Shown piece by piece: positions 5,218-6,916 of a stretch of 6,916 bases of DNA (position 1 is its first letter; each line of letters opens with the position of its first letter). The notes under the pieces were generated by a model, which had not been told where the DNA came from, ran no database searches, and was given only the letters and a program-made list of their open reading frames with translations. The position numbers were made by a program, and so were the translations under genes. Origin of the DNA: Candidatus Methanophagales archaeon (GTDB lineage: Archaea > Halobacteriota > Syntropharchaeia > Alkanophagales > Methanospirareceae); assembly GCA_030621535.1 (NCBI GenBank), contig JAUXHM010000056.1, positions 1 through 6,916 on the forward strand, written 5' to 3'.

Positions 5218-6474
5218 TTAAGTAGCACACAGGTAGTTCCAATCGTCCAATTTAGTACCAAATCCCCATTTTTCAGATAGTAGAGGCGGATCTTTCTTGA
5301 AGAACATTACGAATTCCATTTGTGTCCCGCATTTTGGACATCTTGGCCATTTATTATTGCCAAAATCCGCGAGTTCGTACTGCCTTATACTTGAATGTGG
5401 TAGATAGCGTTTATATCTTGATTTCCATTTACGGCAATAACTTCCGTAATACCGTATCATCTTGAATTGTCGCTCTGGAACGTGCTGGATTATTGCACTG
5501 ATGAACTCATCCACACCCATCGTTTCGTAATGCTTGACGTCTTCCTGGTCAACATACCAAAATGTCACTTCCCTTCCGTTGTAGCCGCAGATTCTGCTGT
5601 TGGCAATTGCCGGATGTCTCACATACCGTGCGACATATCTTGAAATCTTATGCAGTGACATTATTCTGCTCTCTTCTGGCGCGTGTACATAAAAGCCTTC
5701 TGGATAATCTTTAAACATCCGGTTGATCAGCATTGCGTTCTCTTTCGTCCCCGGTAACGCCTTCTTCAGGTTCGTCAAGACTTGATACTGCCACGTTCGT
5801 CTCAATGCTTTGTAAGGAATGTATTTCTTGTGGATGAACTTCCCTGATTTGTCAAATCCACCTTCGGTTATGAGGAGGTGAATGTGTAGATTAAAGCCCA
5901 AATTCCTGCCGAAAGGATGCAAGACGACAATCGCACCTGCTAATACATCTTTCCTCAGTGCGTGCGATAGCGTGTCATTGAGCGCCTGTATTGCTGAGTC
6001 CATCACCACCTTCCACAAGCCTCGATCCTCCTTTAACACCCCACGTAATTTGTCAGGGAGGGTCATTACGGCGTGCCTATGCGGCACATCGAACATCCTA
6101 CTGCTGAGCCGCTTCGCCCATTGATCCGTGTAACGCTTGCCGCAATCTGAGCATAATCTGCTGTTGCAGCCAAGTGAAATGTCACGGTACTCGCCGCATT
6201 TTGGACATTGATAAACGTAACAACCTCTATCTGTACCTTTGCAGCTCATCATCTTCTCCACTTCTTCTCGCTCTACCGGTCTTATCTCCCGCCTGTGATG
6301 GTAATAATAGCGATCCCAATTGTGATTATCGGTGAAGATGTCCTTTACTGAGAATTCCGACCGGTAAAACCAACCGATTTGTTCAGGTGGTGTGAGTACT
6401 GCTTCTTGAATAGCGGAGAGACAGAAGAGGGGAAAAGGGAAGAGAATAACCGATGTGACAACCACTTCTTCCAT
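5218..6474 (-). CDS. IS91-family Y2/HUH transposase
   Basis: This single-strand DNA nicking-rejoining enzyme drives rolling-circle transposition. Domains run as follows. An N-terminal zinc-binding part has C90-x2-C93, C103, C108 and C111. The catalytic HUH motif is H197-I-H199 (in NLHIHLL). The paired nucleophiles are Y280 and Y284 (RYVARY), the YxxxY arrangement of IS91. A second CPKC knuckle is at 379-382. HRHAVMTLPDKLR (132-144) is also characteristic. The length of 418 residues is within the family range. The start at 6474 is supported by an AAGGA four bases upstream. The first ~28 residues are hydrophobic and unlike the core, and no other start is available before residue 75. All key residues are intact. 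The stop lies 29 bp from the presumed element end. It is transcribed against rpl32e and the relic locus. Confidence 0.9.
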   Translation of the reverse strand: MEEVVVTSVILFPFPLFCLSAIQEAVLTPPEQIGWFYRSEFSVKDIFTDNHNWDRYYYHHRREIRPVEREEVEKMMSCKGTDRGCYVYQCPKCGEYRDISLGCNSRLCSDCGKRYTDQWAKRLSSRMFDVPHRHAVMTLPDKLRGVLKEDRGLWKVVMDSAIQALNDTLSHALRKDVLAGAIVVLHPFGRNLGFNLHIHLLITEGGFDKSGKFIHKKYIPYKALRRTWQYQVLTNLKKALPGTKENAMLINRMFKDYPEGFYVHAPEESRIMSLHKISRYVARYVRHPAIANSRICGYNGREVTFWYVDQEDVKHYETMGVDEFISAIIQHVPERQFKMIRYYGSYCRKWKSRYKRYLPHSSIRQYELADFGNNKWPRCPKCGTQMEFVMFFKKDPPLLSEKWGFGTKLDDWNYLCAT

Positions 6475-6513
6475 ATTGTCCTTAAGAAAGGAAAAAATGG
6501 AAAGAAGTTATAC

Positions 6514-6521
6514 TTTATACA
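6514..6521 (+). promoter_or_regulatory. Putative TATA box for the DUF4386-like gene
   Basis: TTTATACA lies 49 bases before the ATG at 6563, preceded by the purine-rich AAAGAAG. Transcription would begin near 6540, giving a leader of about 20 bases that contains the GAGG ribosome-binding site (6551-6554). The 88-bp gap 6475-6562 must also contain the terminus end of the IS91-like element. Confidence 0.3.
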
Positions 6522-6562
6522 CAATAAAAAATCACCGAAAAAAGAATAATGAGGAAAATTAA

Positions 6563-6916
6563 ATGTCTCAATTAAAACAAAATCCGCTTACTGATGTCGA
6601 AATCGCAGATTCAAACTGGAATTGGCTCTACAGAGTCGCCGGAGTGGCTGCCCTGATCTCATTAGTAATTATCCCGATCCAGATCATCGTCTTCATCGTC
6701 TCGCCGCCGCCAACCACTGCAATCGGCTGGTTCACCCTATTTCAGAACAATAAGCTCCTGGGACTCCTGGCTTTTGAACTCTTGATTATTGTTAGCAATG
6801 CTCTTGCGATCCCGATGTATCTCGCCTTCTACGCTGCCCTCAGACGAGTCAGTGAATCTTTCATGGCCATCGCTACGGTCCTTGGCTTGGTAGGGATTGT
6901 GGCCTTCTTCGTAGCG
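6563..6916 (+). CDS. DUF4386-like membrane protein, N-terminal part
   Basis: I translated 118 codons from the ATG at 6563 to the right edge; the frame is open and has no stop. GAGG at 6551-6554, 8 bases before the ATG, supports the start. After a polar N-terminus (1-22) come hydrophobic spans at about 23-48, 64-92 and 100-118, indicating a multi-pass membrane protein. The blocks YRVAGVAALISLVIIPIQ (23-40), IGWFTLF (54-60) and LRRVSESFMAIA (93-104) resemble DUF4386 proteins, whose function is unknown. Isoleucine codons are ATC (10) and ATT (4), with no ATA, in sharp contrast to serA. This suggests acquisition from a different genome. It may have travelled with the adjacent IS91-like element, or the element may simply have landed beside it. 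Confidence 0.75.
   Translation, partial: MSQLKQNPLTDVEIADSNWNWLYRVAGVAALISLVIIPIQIIVFIVSPPPTTAIGWFTLFQNNKLLGLLAFELLIIVSNALAIPMYLAFYAALRRVSESFMAIATVLGLVGIVAFFVA

Larger units (their letters stand above)
5189..6474 (-). mobile_element. IS91-like rolling-circle insertion sequence
   Basis: The element consists of one HUH/Y2 transposase gene with a probable origin end just past its 3' side. IS91 elements lack terminal inverted repeats and insert next to GAAC or CAAG. Here CAAGAAC (5182-5188) directly precedes the hairpin-bearing end at 5189. The other (terminus) end lies somewhere in 6475-6513. I could not recognise it, so the right boundary given is only the transposase start; total size should be about 1.3 kb. 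The transposase is uninterrupted, so the copy may be active. It has truncated or extended the 3' end of the PIN relic. Confidence 0.7.

Noticed and set aside
1..6916. CRISPR array, tRNA or rRNA genes, riboswitch, or defence-system cluster
   Set aside because: I found no spaced identical repeats, no cloverleaf-like conserved tRNA boxes and no conserved aptamer pattern. No defence gene set beyond the toxin-antitoxin modules is present.

Overview
The window is archaeal. It holds part of gatE (the archaea-specific amidotransferase subunit), an archaeal-type enolase, a SerA-type phosphoglycerate dehydrogenase with a C-terminal ACT domain, and ribosomal protein eL32, which bacteria lack. AT-rich TATA-like boxes precede several genes. 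Frequent AUA isoleucine codons, moderate GC and the gene mix fit a euryarchaeon, perhaps a methanogen or methane-oxidising relative. That placement is a guess; no rRNA is present.

Layout, left half (minus strand): the 5' part of gatE (1-465, running off the left edge), a two-gene DUF433/DUF5615 toxin-antitoxin cassette (575-1152) with an ATGA overlap, and enolase (1269-2558). A 99-bp divergent intergenic region then carries promoters for enolase (minus) and serA (plus).

Layout, right half: serA (2658-4325), a dyad probably acting as terminator, and a lone rpl32e (4438-4797). Next is a wrecked VapBC-type locus (4835-5211). Its UPF0165/DUF104-like antitoxin carries a one-base frameshift, and an internal deletion joins the antitoxin tail to the last ~43 codons of a PIN toxin. 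An IS91-like rolling-circle element (about 5189 to at least 6474, minus strand) follows directly. Its probable origin-end hairpin abuts GAAC/CAAG, the tetranucleotides IS91 elements insert beside. The window closes with the 5' part of a DUF4386-like membrane protein (6563 to the right edge) whose isoleucine codon use is unlike serA.

How the genes relate: gatE (Gln-tRNA synthesis), eno (glycolysis/gluconeogenesis), serA (serine synthesis from 3-phosphoglycerate) and rpl32e (ribosome) are housekeeping. Enolase and SerA both lie close to 3-phosphoglycerate and share a divergent control region, so coordinated expression is possible but unproven. The rest is accessory DNA: one apparently intact toxin-antitoxin pair, one dead pair and a transposon. 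I see no clearly new defence or regulatory system. The best observations are the fossil vapBC locus, the IS91 end structure and the isolated rpl32e.
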